This document shows positions 16,744 to 24,686 of a DNA stretch of 36,394 bases, one piece after another. A model generated the notes under the pieces. The model did not search any database, was not told the origin of the DNA, and saw only the letters and a list, made by a program, of their open reading frames with translations. Source of the DNA: Ideonella sp. A 288 (GTDB lineage: Bacteria; Pseudomonadota; Gammaproteobacteria; Burkholderiales; Burkholderiaceae_C); the NCBI RefSeq assembly GCF_002198735.1, contig NZ_MWLO01000129.1, positions 3,583 to 39,976 of the forward strand, written 5' to 3'. Each line of letters begins with the position of its first letter. Position 1 is the stretch's first letter. A program made the translations under genes and the position numbers.

Positions 16744-19539
16744 ATGGACGACACCTCTACGCCCGCGCCGACGCTGCTGCTGGTCGACGGCTCCAGCTAC
16801 CTGTACCGCGCCTACCACGCGATGCCCGACCTGCGCGGGCCCGACGGCTTTCCCACCGGGGCCATCCACGGCATGGTGGCGATGATGAAGCGGCTGCGCG
16901 AGCAGGTGCTGGGCGAGGCCGGCGGCCACGCGGCCTGCGTCTTCGACGCCCCGGGGGGCACCTTCCGAGACGAGTGGTACCCCGAGTACAAGGCCCAGCG
17001 CGCGCCGATGCCCGACGACCTGCGCACGCAGATCGCGCCGATCCACGAGGTGGTGCGCCTGCTCGGCTGGCCGGTGCTCGAGGTGCCCGGCATCGAGGCC
17101 GACGACGCCATCGGCACGCTGGCGCGCGTGGGCGCGGCCAGCGGCCACCAGGTGATCATTTCCACCGGTGACAAGGACCTGGCGCAGTTGGTCAACGGCC
17201 AGGTCACGCTGATCAACACGATGAGCAACGAGCGGCTCGACACCGAGGGCGTGAAGGCCAAGTTCGGCGTGCCGCCCGATCGCATCGTCGACTACCTGAC
17301 GCTGGTCGGCGACGCGGTCGACAACGTGCCCGGCGTCGAGAAGGTGGGCCCCAAGACGGCGGCCAAGTGGATCGCCGAGCACGGCTCGCTCGACGGCGTG
17401 GTGGCGGCGGCCGACGGCATCAAGGGCGTGGCCGGCGAGAACCTGCGCAAGGCACTCAACTGGCTGCCCACCGGCCGACGCCTGATCACCGTGAAGACCG
17501 ACTGCGACCTGGCCGGACACCTCGAAGGCTGGCCCTCGGTGGAGCGCCTGGCCATGGGCCCGGTCGACCGCGAAGGCCTGCTCGACTTCTACCAGCGCTA
17601 CGGCTTCCGGGCCTGGCGCAAGGAACTGGAAACCGCGCTGGGCGTGGCGCCGGCCGACGCACCCGCGGCCACGGTGGGCCTGTTCGATGGTGACGCAGCG
17701 GCGGCGCCGGCGCGGCCCGACAACACCGGCCTGGCGCGCAGCTATGAGACCGTGCTCACCCGCGACCGGCTGGACGCCTGGATCGAGCGCCTGCGCGCCG
17801 CCGAACTGTCGGCGCTGGACACCGAGACCGATTCGCTCGACCCGATGCGCGCGCAGATCGTCGGCATCTCCTTTGCGGTGCAGCCCGGCGAGGCGGCCTA
17901 CGTGCCGCTGCGGCACGACTTTCCCGGCGCGCCCGACCAGTTGCCCTTCGACGAGGTGCTGGCCGCGCTGCGGCCCTGGCTGGAGGACGATGCGGCGGCC
18001 AAGGTGGGCCAGAACATCAAGTACGACACCCATGTGCTGGCCAACCACGGCATCGCGGTGCGCGGCTGGCGGCATGACACGCTTTTGGAGAGTTATGTCT
18101 TCGAGGCCCACCTGGGCCACAGCCTCGAGAAGCTCGCCGAGCGGCACCTGGGCCGCAAGGGCCTGAGCTACGAAGACCTGTGCGGCAAGGGCGCCAACCA
18201 GATCCCGTTCTCGCAGGTGGACCTGGAGCGCGCCACCGAGTACAGCGGCGAGGACAGCGAGATGACGCTGCAGGTGCACCAGGTGCTGTACCCGCGCGTG
18301 GCCGCCGAGCCGGGCCTGCTGCACGTCTACCGCGACATCGAGATGCCGGTGTCGGCGCTGCTGGGCCGCATCGAGCGCCACGGCGTGCTGATCGACGCCG
18401 CGGTGCTGGCCACGCAAAGCCGCGAACTGGCCGAGCGCATGGTGCAGCTGGAGCAGAAGGCCTACGAGATCGCCGGCCAGCCCTTCAACCTGGGCTCGCC
18501 CAAGCAGATTGGCGAGATCCTCTTCGGCCGCCTGGGCCTGCCGGTGAAGAAGAAGACGGCTTCCGGCGCGCCCAGCACCGACGAGGAGGTGCTGCAGGAA
18601 CTGGCCGCCGACTTTCCGCTGCCGGCCACCATCCTCGAGCACCGCAGCCTGGCCAAGCTCAAGGGCACCTACACCGACAAGCTGCCCGGCATGGTGAACC
18701 CCGCCACGGGCCGCGTGCACACCAACTACGCGCAGGCGGTGGCGGTGACCGGACGGTTGTCCAGCAACGACCCCAACCTGCAGAACATCCCCATCCGCAC
18801 GGCCGAGGGCCGGCGCGTGCGCGAGGCCTTCATCGCGCCGCCGGGCCACGTGATCCTGTCGGCCGACTACTCGCAGATCGAGCTGCGCATCATGGCCCAC
18901 ATCAGCGGCGACCCGGGCCTGACCAAGGCCTTCGCCGAGGGCATGGACGTGCACCGGGCCACCGCCGCCGAGGTCTTCAACCTCGCGCCCGAGGCGGTGA
19001 CCAGCGAGCAGCGCCGCTACGCCAAGACCATCAACTTCGGCCTCATCTACGGCATGGGCGCGTTCGGCCTGGCGCAGGCGCTGGGCATCGAGCAGAAGGC
19101 GGCGCGCGACTACATCGACCGCTACTTCGCGCGCTTTGCCGGCGTCAAGCAGTACATGGACGACACCAAGGCGCAGGCCGCGGCGCGCGGCTATGTCGAG
19201 ACGCTGTACGGCCGCCGCATCGAGCTGCCCGACATCCGCGGCGGCAACGGGCCGCGCCGCTCGGGCGCCGAACGGCAGGCCATCAACGCGCCGATGCAGG
19301 GCACGGCGGCCGACCTGATCAAGCTGGCGATGATCGCGGTGCAGGGTGCGCTGGATGCGCAGCAGCGCCGCACGGCGATGGTGATGCAGGTGCACGACGA
19401 ACTGGTGTTCGAGGTGCCCGAGGACGAACTGCTGTGGGCCAAGGCCGAGATCCCGGCGCTGATGGCCGGGGTGGCGCAGTTGAGCGTGCCGCTGCTGGCC
19501 GAGGTGGGCGTGGGCCCCAACTGGGAACAGGCGCACTGA
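16744..19539 (+). CDS. polA: DNA polymerase I
   Basis: A 931-residue repair and Okazaki-processing polymerase with three domains. The 5' nuclease (residues 1 to about 300) shows LLVDGSSYLYRAYHAMP and VSTGDKDLAQLV-type metal ligands. The 3'-5' exonuclease (about 330-520) keeps LDTETDSLDP (Asp and Glu), NIKYDTHVL and YSGED, so proofreading should be active. The polymerase part carries motif A DYSQIELRIMAH, motif B RRYAKTINFGLIYGMGAFGL and motif C QVHDELVFEV. I chose the ATG at 16744; an ATG three codons upstream (16735) is possible. It is divergent from thrB and has no ribosome-binding site, but a CACAAT box seven bases upstream. A palindromic hairpin follows it. Confidence 0.97.
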   Translation: MDDTSTPAPTLLLVDGSSYLYRAYHAMPDLRGPDGFPTGAIHGMVAMMKRLREQVLGEAGGHAACVFDAPGGTFRDEWYPEYKAQRAPMPDDLRTQIAPIHEVVRLLGWPVLEVPGIEADDAIGTLARVGAASGHQVIISTGDKDLAQLVNGQVTLINTMSNERLDTEGVKAKFGVPPDRIVDYLTLVGDAVDNVPGVEKVGPKTAAKWIAEHGSLDGVVAAADGIKGVAGENLRKALNWLPTGRRLITVKTDCDLAGHLEGWPSVERLAMGPVDREGLLDFYQRYGFRAWRKELETALGVAPADAPAATVGLFDGDAAAAPARPDNTGLARSYETVLTRDRLDAWIERLRAAELSALDTETDSLDPMRAQIVGISFAVQPGEAAYVPLRHDFPGAPDQLPFDEVLAALRPWLEDDAAAKVGQNIKYDTHVLANHGIAVRGWRHDTLLESYVFEAHLGHSLEKLAERHLGRKGLSYEDLCGKGANQIPFSQVDLERATEYSGEDSEMTLQVHQVLYPRVAAEPGLLHVYRDIEMPVSALLGRIERHGVLIDAAVLATQSRELAERMVQLEQKAYEIAGQPFNLGSPKQIGEILFGRLGLPVKKKTASGAPSTDEEVLQELAADFPLPATILEHRSLAKLKGTYTDKLPGMVNPATGRVHTNYAQAVAVTGRLSSNDPNLQNIPIRTAEGRRVREAFIAPPGHVILSADYSQIELRIMAHISGDPGLTKAFAEGMDVHRATAAEVFNLAPEAVTSEQRRYAKTINFGLIYGMGAFGLAQALGIEQKAARDYIDRYFARFAGVKQYMDDTKAQAAARGYVETLYGRRIELPDIRGGNGPRRSGAERQAINAPMQGTAADLIKLAMIAVQGALDAQQRRTAMVMQVHDELVFEVPEDELLWAKAEIPALMAGVAQLSVPLLAEVGVGPNWEQAH

Positions 19540-19563
19540 GCCGACGGCGGCCCGCGGTCAGGC

Positions 19564-19584
19564 GGGCCGGGCGCAGCCCGGCCC
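19564..19584. terminator. Hairpin shared by the convergent ends of polA and the DUF1134 gene
   Basis: GGGCCGGGC and GCCCGGCCC are perfect 9-bp arms around a GCA loop, between two genes that end toward each other. No T-run follows on either strand, so this is a terminator candidate only. Confidence 0.4.
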
Positions 19585-19593
19585 TGGGGGCGC

Positions 19594-20172
19594 TCAGAGC
19601 GGGTTGAGCGACTTCTTGTCGCGGTAGTGCAGGTAGCCGACGCTGGCGCCGCTGCGCAACCCGACGCCGAGGCGGATGGGGGCCAGCGTGATGCCGTCGA
19701 GGTGCTGGTAGTTCACGCCGACGCCGCCGATCCAGTACAGGCTGCCATCGACGCCCGGGAAGCGCTGGTAGATGTCGGCGACCTTGGGCAGGTGGTAGAC
19801 CAACGTGAAGACCTTCGACGCGTTGGCCCCGGCGTCGATGCCGATCGACGGGCCGGCCCAGAACACCTTGGCGCTGGCACCGCTCTTGAGCTTGAGTCGG
19901 CCCTCGCCATAGCGCAATCCGATCCCCAGCGCCGCCGAGGCTTCCTCGCCCTCGATGTAGCCGTTGGGGCGGCCCTGCTCCTTGAAGGCCTTCTCGATGA
20001 TCTTGGCCAGGCCTTCGGTGGTCTTGCCGAAGAAGGCCGAGGCCTCCTTGAACATCTCGGCCTCGTCGTAGGTGGTGGCGTCGTCGGCGGCGCCGGCGGT
20101 GCCGGCCAGGCCCACGGCGGCCAGTGCCGCCAGCGCGTCGCGGCGGCGCAGGGGGATGTGCAGAGGTTTCAT
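19594..20172 (-). CDS. Exported DUF1134 (EipA-like) envelope protein
   Basis: A 192-residue exported protein. A Tat/Sec-type signal (RRRDALAALAAVGLAGTAGAA) is followed by DDATTYDEAEMF, then the DUF1134 core: GRPNGYIEGEEASAALGIGLRYGEG, KVFWAGPSIGIDAGANASKVFTLVY, FPGVDGSLYWIGGVGVNY and APIRLGVGLRSGASVGYL. Members of this family in Brucella and Caulobacter (EipA) are periplasmic and needed for envelope integrity. That role is known for alphaproteobacteria and is only inferred here. The start at 20172 is well supported by AAGGAG five bases upstream, better than the frame extension to 20190. The gene ends 54 bases from the polA stop, in convergent orientation. Confidence 0.82.
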   Translation of the reverse strand: MKPLHIPLRRRDALAALAAVGLAGTAGAADDATTYDEAEMFKEASAFFGKTTEGLAKIIEKAFKEQGRPNGYIEGEEASAALGIGLRYGEGRLKLKSGASAKVFWAGPSIGIDAGANASKVFTLVYHLPKVADIYQRFPGVDGSLYWIGGVGVNYQHLDGITLAPIRLGVGLRSGASVGYLHYRDKKSLNPL

Positions 20173-20281
20173 CGCAACTCCTTGGGGCATGGTCCCGCCC
20201 CAAAGCGTAGCGCGTTTGCCGGGCCTCGTGTGTCCGTTGGTGGCGCCGCCGGCAAGGCGCCGGTTCCGGCCTTGCGCCGAA

Positions 20282-21787
20282 TCAATCGGGCAGCACGAGG
20301 CGCAGCGCGCCCTGGCGCGCCCAGGCCTGCGACTCCTCGCGCAGCAGGTGCAGCGTGCGGGGATGGGAGGTCGCCCATTTGGCGGGGTAGGACAGTCGGG
20401 CCGCGCGGCCCTCGCGCTGCAGGCGCAGCGCGGCTTCGTCGATCTCGCCGCGCGCGTGGCACTTGATCACCGCCAGCCGCAAGGCCATTGCCTGCCAGGC
20501 GAAGGGCTCGTGGCCCATCACGTGCTCGAGCTTGCGCAGGCCGCCGCGCTGCGACAGCACCAGATCGCCGACCCGACGCTGCTGGCTCTGCGAGAAGCCG
20601 GGCGCGTCGACATGGGCCATCAGGTAGGCGCCGTGGCGGTGGTGGTCGTGGTGCGAGACCATCAGGCCGGTCTCGTGCAGGTCGGCGGCCCAGCCCAGTT
20701 CGCGCTGGGCGTCGGCGTCGACCTCGGGGCACACCGCCCGCAGCAGCCGCAGTGCCAGCGAGCGCACCCGCAGGGCCTGGTCGGTGTCGACCTCGAAGCG
20801 CACCTGCAGCTCGCGCACCGTGTGGTCGCGCATGTCGCCGGCGCCCTGGCCGCGCTGCGCGGCATTGCGCTCGTGCAGGTCGACGATCACGCCCTGCCGC
20901 AGCGCGCCCTTGGCCGGCTTCAGCTCCTGGATGCCGAAGTGGGTGACCAGCGTGTACAGCAGCGCCAGCCCGCCGCCGATGATCGGCTTGCGGTCCTCGC
21001 GCAGCGTGGGCAGGTCGAGCCGCTGCACGCTGCCGGCGGCCAGGCATTGCTCGATGCACCAGCGCAGGCCTTCGGGGGTGATGCGGCCGTCGGTGACGCC
21101 GGTGGCCTGCAGCACCTGCGCCACGGCGCCCGAGGTGCCGGACGAGCCCAGCGCCTCGCGCCAGTACACCGGTGCGAAGAGCTGCAGGGCCTCTTCCAGT
21201 TCGGCGCCTGCCGCGACCTGTGCGTCGCGGAAGGCTTCGGCGGTGAACCGGCCCTCGGGAAACCAGCGCATCGACAGGCTCACGCTGCCCACCTGGAACG
21301 ACTCGGCCGTCACCGGCACGCGGCCGTGGCCCAGGATCATCTCGGTGCTGCGCCCGCCGATGTCGATGACCAGCCTCGGGGTGGTCGAGGGCTGCAGGTG
21401 CGACACGCCGGCGTAGATCAGGCGGGCCTCCTCGCGGCCCGAGATCACCTCGATGGGGAAGCCCAGCACGGCCTCGGCCCGGCGCAGGAACTCGTCCCGG
21501 TTGCGTGCCTCGCGAAGCGTCTGCGTGGCCACGGCGCGCACGCGGGTGGCACTGAAGCCTCGCAGGTGGCCGGCGAACGTGGCCAGGCAGGCCAGCCCGC
21601 GCTCCATGGCCGGTTCGGTGAGCCGGTTGTCGGCATCGAGCCCGGCACCCAGGCGCACGGTTTCCTTGAGGTACAGGTCGCGCTTGTAGCGGCCGTGCTG
21701 CACCTGGCCGATCTCGACGCGGAAACTGTTCGAGCCCATGTCGATCGCGGCCAGCGGGCCATCGTGGGCGGGGGAGCGGGTGGCCAT
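20282..21787 (-). CDS. ppx: Exopolyphosphatase (Ppx/GppA family)
   Basis: A 501-residue cytoplasmic enzyme that removes phosphate from the ends of polyphosphate; GppA members act on pppGpp. The actin-like fold is clear: [15 protein letters not shown] (phosphate 1 loop, residues about 13-27), [38 protein letters not shown] (phosphate 2) and [14 protein letters not shown]-terminal HD-like helical part (from about residue 320, with [27 protein letters not shown]) is the usual Ppx extension. The start at 21787 removes a long non-homologous extension that would run into the next gene. A TAGGAT lies eight bases before the ATG, and its AGGA could equally be the ribosome-binding site. Confidence 0.93.
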   Translation of the reverse strand: MATRSPAHDGPLAAIDMGSNSFRVEIGQVQHGRYKRDLYLKETVRLGAGLDADNRLTEPAMERGLACLATFAGHLRGFSATRVRAVATQTLREARNRDEFLRRAEAVLGFPIEVISGREEARLIYAGVSHLQPSTTPRLVIDIGGRSTEMILGHGRVPVTAESFQVGSVSLSMRWFPEGRFTAEAFRDAQVAAGAELEEALQLFAPVYWREALGSSGTSGAVAQVLQATGVTDGRITPEGLRWCIEQCLAAGSVQRLDLPTLREDRKPIIGGGLALLYTLVTHFGIQELKPAKGALRQGVIVDLHERNAAQRGQGAGDMRDHTVRELQVRFEVDTDQALRVRSLALRLLRAVCPEVDADAQRELGWAADLHETGLMVSHHDHHRHGAYLMAHVDAPGFSQSQQRRVGDLVLSQRGGLRKLEHVMGHEPFAWQAMALRLAVIKCHARGEIDEAALRLQREGRAARLSYPAKWATSHPRTLHLLREESQAWARQGALRLVLPD

Positions 21788-21843
21788 GGTCTTGCATCCT
21801 ACCTGCCAAACCCCGGCGCCCGGGCGGGTTCGGCACCGGCTTC

Positions 21844-21849
21844 CTAGAA
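21844..21849 (+). promoter_or_regulatory. Candidate -10 box of the dienelactone-hydrolase gene
   Basis: TAGAAT occurs 32 bases before the ATG at 21882, leaving a normal leader with an AGGAG ribosome-binding site. The same hexamer appears before uvrD, where there is no leader. Confidence 0.4.
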
Positions 21850-21881
21850 TCGGGCCTTCCTTGGAACGCAGGAGACCCGCT

Positions 21882-22781
21882 ATGGTGCGTGACCAGCCAC
21901 AGCTCGATTCATCGGGCGAGATCGACAGCCTCGCGCCGGGCGCCGCGATGAACCGGCGCGGATTCGTCGGTGGCGCCATCGGCACCGGCTTTGCCGCCGC
22001 CGTGCTGCCCGTGACCGCGCAGACGGTGATCAAGACCGACACCGCCGGCCTGGTGACCGGCGAGGTGACCATCCCGGTGGGCGACTTCAAGATGCCGGCC
22101 TACCGCGCCGCGCCGGCCGGCAAGGCGAATGCGCCCGTGGTGCTGGTGGTCAGCGAGATCTTCGGCGTGCACGAGCACATCGCCGACGTGGCCAACCGCT
22201 TCGCGCGCCTGGGTTACTTCGCCATTGCGCCCGAGTTGTTCGTGCGCCAGGGCGATGCCGGCTCGTATGGCGAGATCGCCAAGCTGCTGTCCGAGGTCAT
22301 TGCCAAGGTGCCCGACGCCCAGGTGATGGCCGACCTGGACGCTGCCGTGGCCTGGGCCCGGGGGCAGGGCGCCGACGCTTCGCGGCTGGGCGTCACCGGC
22401 TTCTGCTGGGGCGGGCGCATCACCTGGCTGTACAGCGCGCACAACCCGGCGGTGAAGGCCGGCGTGGCCTGGTACGGCCGGCTCGTCGGGGCCGCCAGCG
22501 AGCTGAACCCGGCCCACCCGGTGGACCTGGCCGGCAAACTGAACGGGCCGGTGCTGGGGCTCTACGGGGGCCAGGACACCGGCATCCCGCTGGACACGGT
22601 CGAGAAGATGAAGTCGGCGCTCGCGGCCGGCAGTGCCGCCGCCAGGCGATCGGAGTTCATGGTCTATCCTGACGCACCCCATGCCTTCCATGCCGACTAC
22701 CGGCCCAGCTACCGCAAGGACGCTGCCGAAGACGGCTGGAAGCGCTGTGTGTCCTGGTTCAAGGCCCACGGCGTGGGTTGA
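21882..22781 (+). CDS. Dienelactone-hydrolase family protein, Tat-exported
   Basis: A 299-residue alpha/beta-hydrolase of the dienelactone hydrolase family, which opens lactones such as those of chloroaromatic degradation. Many relatives have other or unknown substrates. The nucleophile is Cys175 in GFCWGG, with Asp232 in GGQDTG and His267 in PHAFH. Glu92 in [10 protein letters not shown] occupies the position that holds the resting cysteine in known enzymes. A twin-arginine-like signal starts at residue 23 ([25 protein letters not shown]) behind a 22-residue pre-sequence. The start at 21882 has AGGAG upstream; an ATG at residue 23 is the alternative. No chlorocatechol pathway genes are near, so a degradative role is not supported by context. 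Confidence 0.88.
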   Translation: MVRDQPQLDSSGEIDSLAPGAAMNRRGFVGGAIGTGFAAAVLPVTAQTVIKTDTAGLVTGEVTIPVGDFKMPAYRAAPAGKANAPVVLVVSEIFGVHEHIADVANRFARLGYFAIAPELFVRQGDAGSYGEIAKLLSEVIAKVPDAQVMADLDAAVAWARGQGADASRLGVTGFCWGGRITWLYSAHNPAVKAGVAWYGRLVGAASELNPAHPVDLAGKLNGPVLGLYGGQDTGIPLDTVEKMKSALAAGSAAARRSEFMVYPDAPHAFHADYRPSYRKDAAEDGWKRCVSWFKAHGVG

Positions 22782-22816
22782 TCGACCGAGCAGGGCTGGC
22801 TGGCCCGCAGCGTGCC

Positions 22817-22838
22817 AACCGCGCCAACCGGCGCGGTT
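22817..22838 (+). terminator. Hairpin after the dienelactone-hydrolase gene
   Basis: AACCGCGCC and GGCGCGGTT form 9 perfect base pairs around an AACC loop, 36 bases past the stop. No T-run follows, so the terminator call is weak. Confidence 0.4.
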
Positions 22839-22924
22839 CACGCTCACTGGACGACCCTCCGCGCAGCGCGCTGCGGGATTCGCGCTTGGGAGCGGCCCGG
22901 CGCGCTCATGGAGGAACGACGAGG

Positions 22925-23701
22925 ATGACCCTGCTCTACATCGTGCTGGCCACCACCGCCGGGGGAGTGCTGTCGGTGTTGATCGCAGGCCTGGTGACCG
23001 TCGGCGTGCTGACCCGCCTGGTGCGCAACCTCGTCAGCCTGTCGGTGGGCATCCTGCTGGGCACGGCCATGCTGCACGTGCTGCCCGAGGCCTTCGAGAG
23101 CCAGGTCGAGCCGCACCAGTTGTTTGCCACGCTGCTGGGCGGGCTGCTGTTCTTCTTCCTGCTGGAGAAGGCCGAGCTGTACCGGCACGACCACCACCAC
23201 GAAGGCGACGGCCACGACCACCACCACCACTTCGATGCCGAGCGTGTCGGCCGCGGCGGCTGGACGGTGCTGGTGGGCGACGGCATCCACAACTTCTGCG
23301 ATGGCGTCATCATCGCCGCCGCGTTCCTGACCGACGTGAAACTCGGTGTGGTCACCTCGCTGGCCATCATCGCCCACGAGATCCCGCAGGAGGTGGGCGA
23401 CTACATCGTGCTGCTCAACGCCGGCTTCTCGCGGGCCAAGGCGCTGGCCTACAACGCGGTGTCGGGCCTGGCCGCGGTGCTGGGCGGCGTGCTCGGGTAC
23501 TGGGTGGTCGGCCCCTGGGCCGACCTGTTCCCGTACCTGCTGGTAGCGGCCAGCAGCAGCTTCATCTACGTGGCGGTGGCCGACCTGCTGCCGCAACTGC
23601 AACGGCGCCTGCCCTGGCGCGAAACGGCCGCGCAGATCGCCTGGATCGGCACCGGGCTGCTGCTGGTGGTGCTGGCCCGCGGGCTGCAGCACAGCCACTG
23701 A
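22925..23701 (+). CDS. ZIP-family divalent metal transporter
   Basis: A 258-residue inner-membrane transporter that moves zinc or related divalent metals into the cytoplasm. Eight hydrophobic segments are plausible. The two signature helices carry the metal site: GDGIHNFCDGVIIA (helix 4) and AHEIPQEVGDY (helix 5). Between helices 3 and 4 lies a histidine-rich loop (HDHHHEGDGHDHHHH), typical of ZIP proteins. I chose the ATG at 22925, which gives an immediately hydrophobic start with GAGGA just upstream. The frame extends 49 codons further but with no membrane character. No recognisable Zur or Fur box was found in the 143 bases upstream. Confidence 0.9.
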   Translation: MTLLYIVLATTAGGVLSVLIAGLVTVGVLTRLVRNLVSLSVGILLGTAMLHVLPEAFESQVEPHQLFATLLGGLLFFFLLEKAELYRHDHHHEGDGHDHHHHFDAERVGRGGWTVLVGDGIHNFCDGVIIAAAFLTDVKLGVVTSLAIIAHEIPQEVGDYIVLLNAGFSRAKALAYNAVSGLAAVLGGVLGYWVVGPWADLFPYLLVAASSSFIYVAVADLLPQLQRRLPWRETAAQIAWIGTGLLLVVLARGLQHSH

Positions 23702-23712
23702 GCGCACCTGAT

Positions 23713-23733
23713 GCCCCGCAGGGGTTGCGGGGC
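23713..23733. terminator. Hairpin between the convergent ZIP and Usp genes
   Basis: GCCCCGCA and TGCGGGGC form an 8-bp stem with a GGGGT loop, 12 bases past the ZIP stop. No clear T-run is present on either strand. Confidence 0.45.
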
Positions 23734-23767
23734 CCGGCCTGACAGGCCCAGCGGCCGTGGTGGCCGA

Positions 23768-23823
23768 CTACTTGACCACCAGCACCGGCAGCGGGCTACT
23801 TGACCACCAGCACCGGCAGCGGG
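23768..23823. repeat. Exact 28-bp tandem duplication of the usp 3' end
   Basis: Bases 23768-23795 and 23796-23823 are identical. The second copy is the end of the usp gene, with its TAG stop at 23796-23798 and the codons for PLPVLVVK. The first copy is an untranslated duplicate directly downstream of the stop. Confidence 0.9.
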
Positions 23824-24230
23824 CTGTGCGTGAGCACGCGGCTGGTCTCGCTGCCGATCAGCAGCGCGGCCATGCCGCGGCGGCCGTGCGAGGCCATCAC
23901 GATGAGGTCGCAGCCCTGCACCTTGGCGTGGTCGAGGATGGCCTCCCAGGGGTGCAGCGCCTCGACGGTGAAGCCGCTGCAGTTCACGCCTGCCGCGGCG
24001 GCGGCATCGGTGACCTGCTTGACGCGCCCGGCCGCGATGCGCTCCTGGGCGTCGTAGAACTCCTGCGGCGGCACCGGCTGCATCTCGGAAATGGCGCTGT
24101 ACGGGAACGGCTCCTTGACGCAGATGGTCGTGAGTGCCGCACCGCTCAGCTTGGCCAAGGCGACCGCGGAGTCGACGGCCTTGCTGGTGATCTCCGACCC
24201 GTCGGTGGGAACAAGGATGCGCTTGTACAT
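23796..24230 (-). CDS. Universal stress protein (UspA superfamily)
   Basis: A 144-residue single-domain Usp. Such proteins bind ATP or AMP and help survival under stress and starvation; the partner here is unknown. The N-terminal MYKRILVPTDGSEITSKAV and the nucleotide loop VMASHGRRGMAALLIGSET followed by SRVL are canonical. The start at 24230 has AGGAG six bases upstream, better than an extension to 24308. The 3' end is part of an exact 28-bp tandem duplication. An FNR/ANR-like palindrome (TTGAC, 4 bases, GTCAC) lies about 78 bases upstream of the start. The gene points away from the tRNA and the KdpD-like gene. Usp domains are normally fused within KdpD, and the KdpD-like protein next door lacks one. 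Confidence 0.92.
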   Translation of the reverse strand: MYKRILVPTDGSEITSKAVDSAVALAKLSGAALTTICVKEPFPYSAISEMQPVPPQEFYDAQERIAAGRVKQVTDAAAAAGVNCSGFTVEALHPWEAILDHAKVQGCDLIVMASHGRRGMAALLIGSETSRVLTHSPLPVLVVK

Positions 24231-24301
24231 GCTGATCTCCTGAGTGGGCGCGGACCATGATCCGCTCAACCGCCAGTGTGCGCCGGAACGCGCGGCGACG
24301 C

Positions 24302-24315
24302 TTGACATGCGTCAC
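24302..24315 (-). promoter_or_regulatory. Possible FNR/ANR-type box upstream of usp
   Basis: TTGAC-ATGC-GTCAC is a near-palindrome close to the FNR/ANR consensus TTGAT-N4-ATCAA; the outer base on one side does not match. A CACACT -10-like box follows about 28 bases from its centre, close to the class II spacing. One site, imperfect, so this is suggestive only. Confidence 0.3.
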
Positions 24316-24377
24316 CGGTAGCGTACTGCCGACATGGCCCGCCGTCCTGTCGCAAGGGCATCACAAACGCGCCGCGC

Positions 24378-24407
24378 TTGTGCGACCGAAAAACCCTGTG
24401 CTATAGT
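24378..24407 (+). promoter_or_regulatory. tRNA-Asp promoter
   Basis: TTGTGC (24378-24383) and TATAGT (24402-24407) are separated by 18 bases, with the tRNA beginning 19 bases after the -10 box. This is one of the better sigma-70 promoters in the window. Confidence 0.65.
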
Positions 24408-24425
24408 GCAAGGCTTCACCGACGC

Positions 24426-24502
24426 GGAGTGGTAGTTCAGTTGGTTAGAATACCGGCCTGTCACGCCGGGGGTCGCGGGTTCGAGTCCCGTCCACTCCGC
24501 CA
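24426..24502 (+). tRNA. tRNA-Asp (GTC)
   Basis: A 77-base cloverleaf with encoded CCA. The acceptor stem is GGAGTGG against CCACTCC, followed by discriminator G and CCA. The D arm contains AGTTCAGTTGGTTAGAAT. The anticodon loop is CCTGTCACG with anticodon GTC at 24460-24462. The T arm is CGGGTTCGAGTCCCG. The sequence closely matches bacterial tRNA-Asp. Confidence 0.97.
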
Positions 24503-24510
24503 ACCAATTC

Positions 24511-24550
24511 AACGGGTCAGCAACGAAAGTTGCTGACCCGTTTTCTATTC
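24511..24550 (+). terminator. Strong intrinsic terminator of tRNA-Asp
   Basis: AACGGGTCAGCAAC (24511-24524) and GTTGCTGACCCGTT (24529-24542) are a perfect 14-bp stem capped by a GAAA tetraloop and followed by TTCTATTCC. It begins nine bases after the tRNA CCA end. Confidence 0.88.
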
Positions 24551-24645
24551 CGGCGGCCTTGGGGGCCACCAACCCTTGGGCCCGTGCACGAGTCGGCGGC
24601 GTGCCGTGCCAGCGCGGGCCGGGCGGCGATGCATCGGTCCGCGCC

Positions 24646-24664
24646 TCCTTGCGCCATCCTGATG
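24646..24664 (+). promoter_or_regulatory. Candidate KdpE operator upstream of the kdpD-like gene
   Basis: Two TCCT-led half-sites 11 bp apart read TCCTTGCGCCATCCTGATG. The element matches the one upstream of kup at 15 of 19 positions. It ends 10 bases before a weak -10 candidate (TACGTT, 24675-24680), six bases before the ATG. The 11-bp direct repeat is typical of OmpR-family activators. Confidence 0.5.
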
Positions 24665-24686
24665 GGTGACGTGGTACGTTGGCGCC

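Noticed and set aside
21882-22781. Chloroaromatic degradation operon
   Set aside because: Only a dienelactone-hydrolase-family protein is present, with an export signal. No catechol dioxygenase or cycloisomerase is near.
24666-24686. GTG at 24666 as the kdpD-like start
   Set aside because: It would sit two bases after the operator element and has no ribosome-binding site. The ATG at 24687 fits the -10 spacing and begins just before the first membrane part.
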